Shown here: positions 28,007 to 36,532 of the stretch, piece by piece | Layout: each line of letters opens with the position of its first letter | Numbering within the stretch: the stretch's first letter is position 1 | Source of the DNA: Bacillota bacterium | GTDB lineage: Bacteria > Bacillota > Clostridia > Clostridiales > Caloramatoraceae | Length of the DNA: 64,000 nt | Reading direction: 5' to 3' | NCBI GenBank assembly: GCA_023389275.1 | Contig: JAEWEN010000023.1 | Location: forward strand, 1 to 64,000 | Made by a program: the position numbers and the translations under genes | The notes under the pieces: model-generated | Seen by the model: only the letters and a program-made list of their open reading frames with translations | What the model was told of the DNA's origin: nothing | Databases searched by the model: none

Positions 28007-28028
28007 ATTATGTAACAGATTACATAAT
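28007..28028. promoter_or_regulatory. Perfect 9-4-9 inverted repeat, candidate operator
   Basis: ATTATGTAA, a 4-base spacer (CAGA) and TTACATAAT form an exact dyad in the divergent region between the MFS gene and the ABC importer. TGTAA-N4-TTACA is typical of a dimeric repressor site. No regulator gene is adjacent, so the protein is unknown. Confidence 0.6.
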
Positions 28029-28072
28029 TTTTTCATATTATAAATTATCATTTTCAAATTAAGGAGGTTTAT

Positions 28073-29086
28073 ATGAAAAAATTACTTTCCCTTCTGATTA
28101 TAGTAGTCTTTACTTTTTCACTTTTAGTTTCATGCTCAAATAAAGAAAAAGATTCTAGTCTTAAAACAATTAAGCTAAGTGAAGTTGTTAGATCTATTTT
28201 CTATGCACCAATGTATGCTTCAATTAGTGAAGGTTTTTTTAAAGAAGAAGGATTAAATATAGAACTTTCTACTGCTCAAGGAGCAGATAAAACAGTTCAA
28301 GAAGTTTTATCCAAAAATGCTGATATTGGATTTTGTGGACCTGAGCAAATAGTTTATCTTTATAATCAAGGAAGAGAAGATTTTGGAACTATATTTGCTC
28401 AGCTAACACAAATGGATGGTGCATTTTTAGTTTCAAAGGATAATAAGGAATTTAAATGGAGTGACGTAAAAGGAAAAACTATTATTGGTGGAAGACCTGG
28501 TGGTGTTCCTGAAATGACTCTTGAGCATGTTCTTAAGAAAAATGGTATACAGCCATTTAAAGATGTAAATATAATAACAAACCTTGCATTTAATGCAACT
28601 GCAGGTGCTTTTAAAACTGGAACAGGTGATTATATATCTTCATTTGAACCAACAAGTAGTTTACTTGAAAAAGAAAACGCAGGAAAAGTTGTTAAATCAA
28701 TTGGAGAAGAAGCAGGGGAAATATGTTACACATCTTTTTTCTCAACTAAAGAATATATTTCAAAAAATAAGGATACTGTACAAAAGTTTACAAATGCAAT
28801 TTATAAAGGACAACTTTGGGTTGAAAAAACACCTTCCTCTGAAGTAGCAAAATCTATCATTAAATTTTTCCCAGGTTCTGATGAAAAAGACCTTGCAAAA
28901 ATTATTGATAGATATAAAGAAATAGGTGCTTTTTCTAAAACTCCTATAGTTAGTGAATCAGGTCTTAACAATTTATTTGATATTATTGAAGGGTATAACA
29001 AAGATCTTATTAAGAAACGTCCTAATCCATCTGAAATATTAACTAACGAATTTTCTAAAAAATCAGTTGGTAATGTAGATGAATAA
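28073..29086 (+). CDS. ABC transporter substrate-binding lipoprotein, NMT1/SsuA/ThiY type
   Basis: The 337-residue precursor has a lipoprotein signal ending in the lipobox LLVSCS. The mature domain starts with TIKLSEVVRSIFYAPMYASISEGFFKEEGLNIELS-like sequence, the NMT1/THI5 pattern of binding proteins for thiamine precursors, sulfonates, nitrate and related compounds; GGRPGGVPEMTLEH forms the ligand loop region. It opens a three-gene importer and its last 8 bases overlap the ATPase gene. Ligand is unknown: no TPP riboswitch is seen upstream. Confidence 0.88.
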   Translation: MKKLLSLLIIVVFTFSLLVSCSNKEKDSSLKTIKLSEVVRSIFYAPMYASISEGFFKEEGLNIELSTAQGADKTVQEVLSKNADIGFCGPEQIVYLYNQGREDFGTIFAQLTQMDGAFLVSKDNKEFKWSDVKGKTIIGGRPGGVPEMTLEHVLKKNGIQPFKDVNIITNLAFNATAGAFKTGTGDYISSFEPTSSLLEKENAGKVVKSIGEEAGEICYTSFFSTKEYISKNKDTVQKFTNAIYKGQLWVEKTPSSEVAKSIIKFFPGSDEKDLAKIIDRYKEIGAFSKTPIVSESGLNNLFDIIEGYNKDLIKKRPNPSEILTNEFSKKSVGNVDE

Positions 29087-29855
29087 ACTAGAAATTAAAA
29101 ACCTATCTATAACCTATCATTCACTTGAAGGAGAAACTTTAGCTGTTAAGAATCTTAATTTAAACATTAAAGAAGGAGATTTTGTTAGTATAATTGGACC
29201 TTCTGGATGTGGTAAATCCTCTATTTTATCAGCTATTGCAGGACTTGTTCCTATATCAAGTGGTGATATTATTTTAGATGGAGAAAGTATTGTCCCTTCA
29301 ACTAATATTAAAAATAATCAAATTGGTTACATGCTTCAAAAAGATCATTTATTTGAATGGCGTACAATTAATGAAAATATTATGCTAGGCCTTGAAGTAC
29401 AAGATAAAATTGATCCTGAAACAATAGATACTTTAAATAAAATGCTTATAAGATACGGGCTTTTAAATTTTAAAAATTATTACCCTAGTCAGTTATCAGG
29501 AGGTATGAGACAACGTGCTGCTCTTATTAGAACCTTAGTTTTAAACCCTAAACTACTTTTACTTGATGAACCTCTTTCAGCAATAGATTATCAAACTAGA
29601 CTTGCTGTTTCTAATGAAATATATAAAATAATAAAAAAAGAAAAGAAAACATCTATTATGGTTACCCATGATATAGCAGAGGCTATAAGTGTTTCTGATA
29701 AAATTGTTGTTTTAACTAAAAGGCCTGCATCTGTTAAAACAATTTATGATATTAACCTATCTGTAAAAGACAAAACTCCAATAGCAGCTAGAGAAGCTCC
29801 AGAATTTAAAGATTACTTTAATGCTATATGGAAGGAGCTTGATATACATGTTTAA
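29079..29855 (+). CDS. ABC transporter ATP-binding protein (SsuB/TauB/ThiZ type)
   Basis: The 258-residue ATPase has Walker A GPSGCGKSS (about 40-48), the Q-loop YMLQKDHLFEW, the signature LSGGMRQR, Walker B LLLDEPLSAID and the switch VTHDIAEA. It has no C-terminal regulatory domain, as is normal for this group. Overlaps of 8 bases on both sides with its neighbours indicate translational coupling. It powers import through the permease encoded next. Confidence 0.92.
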   Translation: MNKLEIKNLSITYHSLEGETLAVKNLNLNIKEGDFVSIIGPSGCGKSSILSAIAGLVPISSGDIILDGESIVPSTNIKNNQIGYMLQKDHLFEWRTINENIMLGLEVQDKIDPETIDTLNKMLIRYGLLNFKNYYPSQLSGGMRQRAALIRTLVLNPKLLLLDEPLSAIDYQTRLAVSNEIYKIIKKEKKTSIMVTHDIAEAISVSDKIVVLTKRPASVKTIYDINLSVKDKTPIAAREAPEFKDYFNAIWKELDIHV

Positions 29856-30687
29856 TAAAGATTCTAAATTTGCTCTAAACATAAGTAACTATTCAAAAGA
29901 GCACATTGATTATGTGAAAAAAATTAAAAAAAGAAAAAACTTAATACTGTTTACCCAAATTTTTATACTTGTAATGTTTTTTATTCTTTGGGAAGTACTA
30001 GCTGCAAATAAAATAATAGATCCATTTTTAGTAAGTCAACCTAGTAGAATTTTTAAAACAACTATTGAGTTTTACCAAAGCAATAACCTATTTAACCATA
30101 TAGGTATAACACTACTTGAAACTGTTATAGGATTTGTTGTAGGAACTGTAGTTGGTATATTAATAGCTATAGCACTTTGGTGGTCAAGCTTTTTATCAAA
30201 GGTTTTAGATCCTTATCTTGTTGTATTAAATGCACTTCCTAAAATAGCCCTAGGACCTATTATAATATTTTGGCTTGGTAATAGTCCTTTATCTATAATA
30301 GTAATTACTTTAATGATTTCACTTGTTGTAACTATAATCTCTGTTTTATCAGGTTTTCAGGAAGTAGATAGTGATAAAATAAAACTTCTTAAAACCTTTG
30401 GAGCAACAAAGTCTCAAATATTAAAGTATGTTATTTTACCAGCTAGTTTTCCATCTATGATATCAGCACTTAAAATAAATGTTGGTCTATCTTGGGTTGG
30501 TGTAATAGTTGGAGAATTTATTGCTGGTAAAGAAGGACTAGGATTTTTAATAACATTTGGTGGACAAGTATCACAACTTGATATGGTTATGATGAGTATA
30601 ATTATACTTTCAATACTAGCATATCTTATGTATGAAGCAGTTTCATTTATAGAAAAAATAGCACTTAAAAGACATTCAAACCAATAA
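29848..30687 (+). CDS. ABC transporter permease (SsuC/TauC/ThiX type)
   Basis: The 279-residue protein has about six membrane segments after a basic N-terminal stretch, and the EAA-loop segment KLLKTFGATKSQILKYVILPAS near residue 185. A longer open frame starts at 29821, but the ATG at 29848 has an AAGGAG site 10 bases upstream and overlaps the ATPase stop by 8 bases, like the other junction in this operon. It ends before a strong terminator. Confidence 0.9.
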   Translation: MFNKDSKFALNISNYSKEHIDYVKKIKKRKNLILFTQIFILVMFFILWEVLAANKIIDPFLVSQPSRIFKTTIEFYQSNNLFNHIGITLLETVIGFVVGTVVGILIAIALWWSSFLSKVLDPYLVVLNALPKIALGPIIIFWLGNSPLSIIVITLMISLVVTIISVLSGFQEVDSDKIKLLKTFGATKSQILKYVILPASFPSMISALKINVGLSWVGVIVGEFIAGKEGLGFLITFGGQVSQLDMVMMSIIILSILAYLMYEAVSFIEKIALKRHSNQ

Positions 30688-30716
30688 AAAGAGGGATAAC
30701 CCTCTTTTTATTTTTT
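30686..30716 (+). terminator. Bidirectional terminator after the ABC importer
   Basis: AAAAAGAGGG and CCCTCTTTTT (30686-30695 and 30700-30709) pair around ATAA. The T run extends beyond 30709; the convergent gene at 30708 also ends here. Confidence 0.9.
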
Positions 30717-31991
30717 ATTTTTAACTTCAAATGCTTTCCCAAAGTATTTTAAAGCTAATTTATCTTCATTTCTATTTTTATAAAAATTACCAATTAACAT
30801 ATAATAATATATTAGCTTCTCTTCATTATTTATAGAACTTAAAAGCTTAATTAATATAATAATTTCTTCTTCCTGTTTATTTTCCTGATTTAATTCTTTA
30901 TATATACCTATTTTTTGTTCAATTATATCTAGTCTAGTATTTATGTCTATATTTAAATCTTCTTCTAATGCTATTAAATATTCTAAAGCTTTATTATATC
31001 TTCCACACTTTATAAAACTTTTTGATATTTTTAATATAGTAGATGAGGTATCTTCTCCTTTTATACTTTTTTTAATATCAAGAGATCTTTTTAAATACTC
31101 TATTCCTTCTTCCATATTAAAAGATGAAACAAATATTTCACCTATATCTTCTTGAATATTTGCAAGATAAATATTATCCTCATGTTTAATACAAACTTCA
31201 TTTGCAAATGACGCATATTCTAATGCCTTATTTTTTTCTTTACTTTGAGCAAATGAAGTTGCAAGAATAGTAAGGGTATCAATATACACTCTATAATCTT
31301 CAATTAATTTAATTTCTTTTTCAACTATTAAAGCATATTCTATAGCTTTACTATGTTCATTTAGTTTATTTAAACATTTTGCTATGTAGTAATATATTTT
31401 TATTCTTTTAATTTTATCAATGGATTTTGACTCATTAAATGCTTTCTCAGCTTCCTTAAAATAATTATATGCAATATTGTATTTTTCTTCTTTAAAAGAA
31501 ACTTTTCCTAAAAACATAAATATGTTAAGTATATTTTCTAAATCCCCTATTTTTAAAAATATACTTAAAGCAGATATTCCATACTTTTGAGCATTTACAT
31601 AGTGCTTTTGTAAAAAGTACCATTCTGCTTTTAAAAGATTAAACACTCCCTCATAAAGAGTTATATTATATTCTTTAGCATAGTGTATACCTTTTTGAAT
31701 ATTTTCATCTGCTCTTAAATAAGAATCGCATTCCATAGATGCTTTAGCAATTTTAGCGTAAAATTCGCAAACCTCCTCTGCTTGCTTTATTTCACTTTCT
31801 TGAAGATATTCAATAGAAGTATCTAGCTTTTCTGCTAAATACTTTAAAAGGTCTTCACTTGGCTTTGACTTACCACTTTCTATTAAACTTATTTGACCTG
31901 GAGTTATTCTATCTCCTGCAAGATCTTTTAATTTCATGTTTTTTTGTTTTCTTATTGACTTAATTTTGTTTCCTAAAGATAATATTTCCAA
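30708..31991 (-). CDS. HTH (XRE) regulator with TPR repeats
   Basis: The 427-residue protein has an N-terminal Cro/C1-type helix-turn-helix (IKSIRKQKNMKLKDLAGDRI, QISLIESGKSKPSEDLLKYLA, residues 9-60), then about 350 residues of helical repeats with TPR spacing (ILNIFMFLGKVSFKEEKYNIAYNYF, YYIAKCLNKLNEHSKAIEYA and so on). The layout recalls RRNPP regulators such as Rap/PlcR that bind small peptides, but the family in Clostridia is mostly uncharacterised. No peptide pheromone gene is visible beside it. The start is TTG (31989-31991), about 10 bases after GAGG. Target genes are unknown. Confidence 0.8.
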   Translation of the reverse strand: MEILSLGNKIKSIRKQKNMKLKDLAGDRITPGQISLIESGKSKPSEDLLKYLAEKLDTSIEYLQESEIKQAEEVCEFYAKIAKASMECDSYLRADENIQKGIHYAKEYNITLYEGVFNLLKAEWYFLQKHYVNAQKYGISALSIFLKIGDLENILNIFMFLGKVSFKEEKYNIAYNYFKEAEKAFNESKSIDKIKRIKIYYYIAKCLNKLNEHSKAIEYALIVEKEIKLIEDYRVYIDTLTILATSFAQSKEKNKALEYASFANEVCIKHEDNIYLANIQEDIGEIFVSSFNMEEGIEYLKRSLDIKKSIKGEDTSSTILKISKSFIKCGRYNKALEYLIALEEDLNIDINTRLDIIEQKIGIYKELNQENKQEEEIIILIKLLSSINNEEKLIYYYMLIGNFYKNRNEDKLALKYFGKAFEVKNKK

Positions 31992-32073
31992 CTTTATCCA
32001 TCCTCTGCTGTGTTAAACTTAATATATTTATCGTCTTTTCGCAAATAACTTGTATATATAAAGTATTTTCTTC

Positions 32074-32116
32074 AAAAAATAAAATAAGATGAACTAAAAA
32101 ATTAGTCCATCTTATT
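32074..32116 (-). terminator. Terminator of the 56-residue protein gene
   Basis: AATAAGATGGACTAA-type arms (32102-32116 with 32083-32097, one mismatch) around a short A/T loop are followed by a U-rich run on the minus strand. Confidence 0.85.
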
Positions 32117-32123
32117 AAATGAT

Positions 32124-32294
32124 TTATCTCATTATTCCCATCATATCGCCTAGAGTTCTTTCAGCAGAATTCATCATCCTTCTACTTGTTTTAGCTATTC
32201 TTTTTTTAGTACTTCTGCTCATCATTGGCATTGCCATAACTCCTGCAGCAGCACCTAACATAATACCTGTAACTACTCCACTTGAAAATCTCAT
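32124..32294 (-). CDS. Small glycine-rich membrane protein, YtxH-like
   Basis: The 56-residue protein starts MRFSSGVVTGIMLGAAAGVMAM, one hydrophobic small-residue-rich helix like those of YtxH/DUF proteins, followed by a basic segment STKKRIAKTSRRMM. It is probably membrane-attached with a cytoplasmic basic tail. The frame is open 10 codons upstream, but GAGGTG lies before the ATG at 32292-32294. It stands alone with its own terminator. The role is unknown; a stress or sporulation role would be a guess. Confidence 0.65.
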   Translation of the reverse strand: MRFSSGVVTGIMLGAAAGVMAMPMMSRSTKKRIAKTSRRMMNSAERTLGDMMGIMR

Positions 32295-32373
32295 AAATAA
32301 CACCTCACTTAAATGTTTGTGCAATATTATTATATGTAAAGTAGTATTTATTAAACTAGCAATATATATATTA

Positions 32374-33471
32374 TTATCTTAAATTTAGCTTATTTATTTC
32401 ACCATAGGTATATTCAGTATATCCTATATTCCATTTATAGAAATTTCCTCTTGCTGAATACCAAACTCTATACTTACCATTTTCCTTTAAAAAAGTTGAT
32501 CTGTAAATTTCACTTTTATCCCATCCATTTTTACTTGGAAATAAAATAGGCTTTTCAGATGCTTTAAAATTAATTCCATCTTTACTTACAATATAAAAAA
32601 GTGCTCTTGTTTTTAGTTTAGGATTTCTTGCACAAACAAGTCCTTCATATCCTAAATCAGTTTTTTCAATATCTATATGCCAAACTAACCAATCTCCTAA
32701 ATCAATATTACACTTTTGAAAGGTTGTCCAACTATAACCATCACTAGAAGTACTTCTAACTAAATTTCCTTCACTTTCTACATGCCACATTTTAAAATCA
32801 TTAGTATCTTTTACTATTGTTGGAGAATACCCTTCTCTTGTATCATATATTACTTTAGGAGACGTCCAATTAACTCCATCTTTAGACGTAATTACATAAA
32901 ACTTTGTTCCTCCTAAAGCTCCTTTTTTATTATAAGCATAATAAATATTAAATACTCCATTATTATAAACAATATCAGTATCTGATAAATGTCCACCATC
33001 ATTATAATCATCTGGTGTAGATACTAAAGGATTTTTAACATTTTTTTCTTTATAAAAGTCTAATCCATTTTCTGATTTTACTATAAAAGGATTTTCATAT
33101 TTATCTCTCCCAAATGGATAAGGTGTATATGCCATATAATAAACATCTTTATTTTTTTCTTTTATTTTAATAATATCAGGATGAACTCCTTGATTGTAAA
33201 ACAATCCGCTTCCTAAATTTAATGGCTTTTTAGCATTTTTATCTGTAAAAATTCTATAGCTTTTATAAATCTCTTCCTGTTTTTCTTCTATTTTCTTATA
33301 TTCTTTATAATTTTTAATTAAATTATAATCTTTCATTATATATGAAACATTAGGTAATATATTTTGAAGAGTATCTGGTTTTTTTATTCTTAAAAATAGT
33401 AATCCACATATAACAAAAACACATATTGTTATTAAAGTTAACATTATTAACTTTATCAGCTTTTTCCCCAT
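32374..33471 (-). CDS. Membrane-anchored GH43/GH32/GH68-like five-bladed propeller protein
   Basis: The 365-residue protein has an N-terminal transmembrane anchor (residues about 6-28) and an extracytoplasmic domain with repeated blades of the five-bladed beta-propeller superfamily (VHPDIIKIKEKNKDVYYMAY, HLSDTDIVYNNGVFNIYYAY, KFYVITSKDGVNW, YEGLVCARNP, SEIYRSTFLKENGKYRVWYSA). The acidic HPDI and DTDIV positions fit the catalytic residues of such glycosidases, but activity is not proven. It probably acts on an extracellular glycan. Its start overlaps the flavodoxin-fold gene stop by one base (33471). Confidence 0.7.
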   Translation of the reverse strand: MGKKLIKLIMLTLITICVFVICGLLFLRIKKPDTLQNILPNVSYIMKDYNLIKNYKEYKKIEEKQEEIYKSYRIFTDKNAKKPLNLGSGLFYNQGVHPDIIKIKEKNKDVYYMAYTPYPFGRDKYENPFIVKSENGLDFYKEKNVKNPLVSTPDDYNDGGHLSDTDIVYNNGVFNIYYAYNKKGALGGTKFYVITSKDGVNWTSPKVIYDTREGYSPTIVKDTNDFKMWHVESEGNLVRSTSSDGYSWTTFQKCNIDLGDWLVWHIDIEKTDLGYEGLVCARNPKLKTRALFYIVSKDGINFKASEKPILFPSKNGWDKSEIYRSTFLKENGKYRVWYSARGNFYKWNIGYTEYTYGEINKLNLR

Positions 33472-34025
33472 TAATTTTCTCCTGCTAATTTTCCTGCTTC
33501 ATATGCTTTTTTAAATATATCTTCTCCAATTTCTTCATGATCAGTATTCATAGCATATATAACTTCTTCTAAAGTTGAATTACAAGATAGCATAAAGAAT
33601 TTAGCTAAAACTTCCATAGCTACTATTTCTTTTGGATTAGTAAGCCCTGCTGTAAATAATAAATATCCTTTTCTAACTGTTTCTGTATTAGTTTTTAGTA
33701 TGTATCTTCTGCTAAATAAAGTTTGGAATCTATCTACTAATATTTTAAGCTGTGCTGTAACCGATGCAAAGTAAACAGGTGAAGCTAAAACTATTATGTC
33801 ACATTCCTCTACTTTTTTATAAATATCTTGCATATCATCATTTATTACACAGTTTCCTGTTTTCTCACATGAAAGACATCCTGTACAAGGACTTGCCTTT
33901 GTTTTTATTGCATCGATTATCTCAACTTCACAATTTGAATCTTTAAGTCCTTTTATAAAACTTTCTAAAAGTTTTTCTGTTTTTCCATTTTTTCTTGTAC
34001 ATCCATTAAGTATTACTGCCTTCAT
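33471..34025 (-). CDS. Flavodoxin-fold NAD(P)H-dependent FMN reductase
   Basis: The 184-residue protein begins MKAVILNGCTRKNGKTEKLLE, the FMN phosphate loop of the NADPH-dependent FMN reductase/iron-sulfur flavoprotein family, followed by the cysteine motif CTGCLSCEKTGNC and ASPVYFASVTAQLKILVDR. The cysteine spacing is like that of clostridial iron-sulfur flavoproteins, so a [4Fe-4S] cluster is possible, but many relatives with this motif are cluster-free. The stop overlaps the propeller gene start by one base. Substrate unknown. Confidence 0.85.
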   Translation of the reverse strand: MKAVILNGCTRKNGKTEKLLESFIKGLKDSNCEVEIIDAIKTKASPCTGCLSCEKTGNCVINDDMQDIYKKVEECDIIVLASPVYFASVTAQLKILVDRFQTLFSRRYILKTNTETVRKGYLLFTAGLTNPKEIVAMEVLAKFFMLSCNSTLEEVIYAMNTDHEEIGEDIFKKAYEAGKLAGEN

Positions 34026-34044
34026 TTCCCTCTCCCCAATTCAA

Positions 34045-34434
34045 TTATTTTTCTATGTTTTCTAATACTTCATCCATATCAAATTCTTTATTACTTAAAA
34101 CTATAATTACTTCACACTTATTATTGACCTTTACATCCATTTCACATAAAGTAAATTCAATTACTATATCTTCCTCTTCAGCAATTTCCTCTAAAACCTC
34201 TGATAGATTATCAATTGCTATATCATAAAGATATGGGAAGTAATAGTCTTCATACCATGTATCATTTTTTTCTTCTCCACAGCTTTCATTTGAAAAGCTA
34301 ATAGCTCCTTCTACTTCCACTTTGTCAAATTTATAATAAGCATCTAATATTACATAATCTTTTTTATAGTTTATTTCATCTATTTCATATAATCCTTCAT
34401 TTTCAAGTATATTTATGACTTTATTTTTATTCAT
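34045..34434 (-). CDS. Acidic conserved hypothetical protein
   Basis: The 129-residue protein is strongly acidic (VLEEIAEEEDIVIEFTLCEMDV) with a predicted mixed alpha/beta fold and no signal or membrane segment. I do not recognise a family with confidence. It has a GAGG site and is 19 bases upstream of the flavodoxin-fold gene on the same strand, so the three genes down to 32374 may form one message. Confidence 0.6.
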   Translation of the reverse strand: MNKNKVINILENEGLYEIDEINYKKDYVILDAYYKFDKVEVEGAISFSNESCGEEKNDTWYEDYYFPYLYDIAIDNLSEVLEEIAEEEDIVIEFTLCEMDVKVNNKCEVIIVLSNKEFDMDEVLENIEK

Positions 34435-34591
34435 AACTAATCCTCACTTTCTTTACCTTACAAATATTATAACCTATTTATAATTAATATAAAATAACTG
34501 TACCATTTCTTAAACTTTCTTAACTATTTTTTCATTATTTACTATATAAAAACATATATATTTATCATAATAAAAATTAAGGAGGTTTGCA

Positions 34592-35650
34592 TTGATTTAC
34601 ATATTATTATCTGTAATACTAGGATCTTTCTTAACCTTGCTTTTAGTTGCTCCTAGTGAATATTACTTGTCCTTACTAATACTCCCTTTAGTAGGAATAA
34701 TAATTACATATATATTTAAGCGCTTTATTGTAAAGCCTTCTAAATATATATTAATATCTTTGCCTGTATTTTTTGTAATATCTTATATTGTAACTTCTTG
34801 TATGGTTTTTATTCCAAAAAAACCTGAACTTTTAAACGTAGATCCATCTACACTATCTAATGATAAAAAAGCTATAATATTATATACAAATGGAGAAATG
34901 GAAAAATATTCTTTAAACTTTGCAAGTTTTGACCTTGAAGATACATCATATATTTTAAAACCTATTGAAAGCTTTAAAATTAAAAAGGCTTATAAATCTA
35001 TTGGAGAAAGTAAGAAAAACTTAGAGATTATAAAAATCTCAAGGGATTTTAGAGAATCCTTACTTAAAAATTCTCCTTGCCAATTTTATATAGCATATTC
35101 TAACTATAAACCTAGTTTAATTGAATCTATTAACTATGCACTTGTTGATAAAAGTAAAGACATAAGTATTATTAATCTTACAAATAAAGAAATTGACTAT
35201 ATGGACCTTAATAATATAAAAAATTCTTTATCTAACTTAAAGGTAAATTTCAAAGTATCAAAACCTATTTTAAATAGCTTAAATTCAAAATTTATTTTAG
35301 AAGATATTAAAGAATCTTTAGGTAGATTTAATTCATTTTTAATATTAGGTAACAATGAAATAGGGTCTAGTATAAAAACAGAAATGGAAAAGCTATCTAT
35401 TAATAAGGAAAATATTATATCTACTGAAAATATTAATGAAGGATTAGAATATATTAATGCTCTTAATATAGATAACAAAAATACTCTTGTTATAAATCTT
35501 TTAGATTTTCAAAATGGCCTTTTAGAAAAATATACTATTCCTAATGCTTTTAAAGAATATAAAGTAAACTATACAATTTTTAATCCACTTAAATATAACA
35601 AAGACTTTTTAGAAATATTAGTAAATGAATATAAATCTTTAAACAAATAG
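34592..35650 (+). CDS. Hypothetical membrane protein with C-terminal soluble domain
   Basis: The 352-residue protein has three predicted membrane helices in residues 1-75 and a soluble domain of about 270 residues. The soluble part alternates strands and helices (KAIILYTNGEMEKYSL, PCQFYIAYSNYKPSLIESIN, SFLILGNNEIGSSIKTEMEKL, NTLVINLLDFQNGLLEKY), somewhat like ferrochelatase/CbiK-type folds, but I see no clear catalytic histidine. The start is TTG (34592-34594), 6 bases after AAGGAGG. It is monocistronic and ends at a perfect 18-bp hairpin. Function unknown. Confidence 0.6.
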   Translation: MIYILLSVILGSFLTLLLVAPSEYYLSLLILPLVGIIITYIFKRFIVKPSKYILISLPVFFVISYIVTSCMVFIPKKPELLNVDPSTLSNDKKAIILYTNGEMEKYSLNFASFDLEDTSYILKPIESFKIKKAYKSIGESKKNLEIIKISRDFRESLLKNSPCQFYIAYSNYKPSLIESINYALVDKSKDISIINLTNKEIDYMDLNNIKNSLSNLKVNFKVSKPILNSLNSKFILEDIKESLGRFNSFLILGNNEIGSSIKTEMEKLSINKENIISTENINEGLEYINALNIDNKNTLVINLLDFQNGLLEKYTIPNAFKEYKVNYTIFNPLKYNKDFLEILVNEYKSLNK

Positions 35651-35680
35651 CTTTATGAGGATATCCTCATAAAGCTATTT
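35645..35680 (+). terminator. Bidirectional terminator, perfect 18-bp palindrome
   Basis: 35645-35662 is the exact reverse complement of 35663-35680. It overlaps the stop codons of both convergent genes and has A and T runs at the ends. Confidence 0.85.
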
Positions 35681-36329
35681 ATTTAAACGCATTTTTACTT
35701 GAATTTACAACGTGACTAGTTAGCTCATTTTCTGCCAAATCTATATTTCTATCTTTGATAGCTTGTAATATATCTCCATGTTCCTTTAAAGACTTTTCCA
35801 TTCTTCCTGGAACTCTTAAAGATCTATGTCTAGCTAACTTTACATAAACTTGAAAATCCTTAAGTATATGAAGAAGAATATTGCTTCCAGTAGCTTCATA
35901 TATTATTTGATGAAACTTTGTATTAAGCTCTTCTATATGCTCAATGTCTTGTTTTTTAGTGTAAAACTCCATTAAATCATAAATTTCCTGAAGTTCTTTT
36001 ATATTTTCTTCTGTTATTTTACCAACTGACCATCTAGCTGCAAGACCTTCTAACAAAATTCTTATTTTGCATATATCTTCCATATCTTTTTGAGTTATTC
36101 CTTTTACAACAACACCTTTATTAGGTATGCTTTCAACGAGACCTTCAAGCTCTAATTGTCTTATAGCCTCACGTACAGGGGTTCTACTAACATTTAATTC
36201 ACTTGCTAGTCTCATTTCAATAAGATTTTCTCCTGATTTGTATTTTCCATTTAATATACTTTCTCTAACTTTACTGTACACTCTTCCTCTTAGTGAATAT
36301 TTATCCTCGTTTGAGCTAAACTCCTTCAT
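35679..36329 (-). CDS. GntR-family regulator, FadR/FCD subfamily
   Basis: The 216-residue protein has an N-terminal winged helix (SLRGRVYSKVRESILNGKYKSGE, LASELNVSRTPVREAIRQLELEGLV, residues 12-75) and a C-terminal all-helical FCD ligand domain with DMEDICKIRILLEGLAARW and metal-binding-type histidines in NTKFHQIIYEATGS and SLKEHGDILQAI. Such proteins usually sense carboxylic acids. It is preceded by a good promoter, and a 20-bp palindrome containing TTGTATACAA, a known FCD-type operator core, lies upstream at 36437-36456. The regulated pathway is unknown; the Moco genes are upstream on the same strand. Confidence 0.92.
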   Translation of the reverse strand: MKEFSSNEDKYSLRGRVYSKVRESILNGKYKSGENLIEMRLASELNVSRTPVREAIRQLELEGLVESIPNKGVVVKGITQKDMEDICKIRILLEGLAARWSVGKITEENIKELQEIYDLMEFYTKKQDIEHIEELNTKFHQIIYEATGSNILLHILKDFQVYVKLARHRSLRVPGRMEKSLKEHGDILQAIKDRNIDLAENELTSHVVNSSKNAFK

Positions 36330-36374
36330 ACATATGCCCCCTAGAAATTATAACAGTAGTATTGTACCACATAT

Positions 36375-36403
36375 ATTATATAGTGCTTAAAATAATTCGT
36401 CAA
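36375..36403 (-). promoter_or_regulatory. Promoter of the GntR-family gene
   Basis: TTGACG (36398-36403) and TATAAT (36375-36380) are spaced by 17 bases, about 45 bases before the start codon. Confidence 0.8.
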
Positions 36404-36436
36404 TTTAAGTAAAACGACACCTTTTACGAATATATG

Positions 36437-36456
36437 TGTATTTGTATACAAATACA
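36437..36456. promoter_or_regulatory. 20-bp palindrome with TTGTATACAA core, candidate GntR operator
   Basis: TGTATTTGTATACAAATACA is an exact palindrome 34 bases upstream of the -35 box. GntR/FCD proteins often bind TTGTATACAA-like sites, and the regulator gene is adjacent. Distance from the promoter suggests a further, weaker site or long-range binding. Confidence 0.6.
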
Positions 36457-36458
36457 AC

Positions 36459-36511
36459 AAAAATATAAAATATCCTTAATTTTATATTTTCATTAAGAAT
36501 ATTTTATATTT
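36459..36511 (-). terminator. Terminator of the Moco gene cluster
   Basis: AAATATAAAATATTCTTAAT-type arms (36492-36511 with 36461-36480, one mismatch) are followed by a short U run on the minus strand, after the MOSC gene. Confidence 0.7.
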
Positions 36512-36532
36512 AAAAACTAAAAATCTTATTAA

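Noticed and set aside
27936..28072. TPP riboswitch before the NMT1-type importer
   Set aside because: The 137-base region lacks the conserved CUGAGA and thi-box segments; only the dyad is present.
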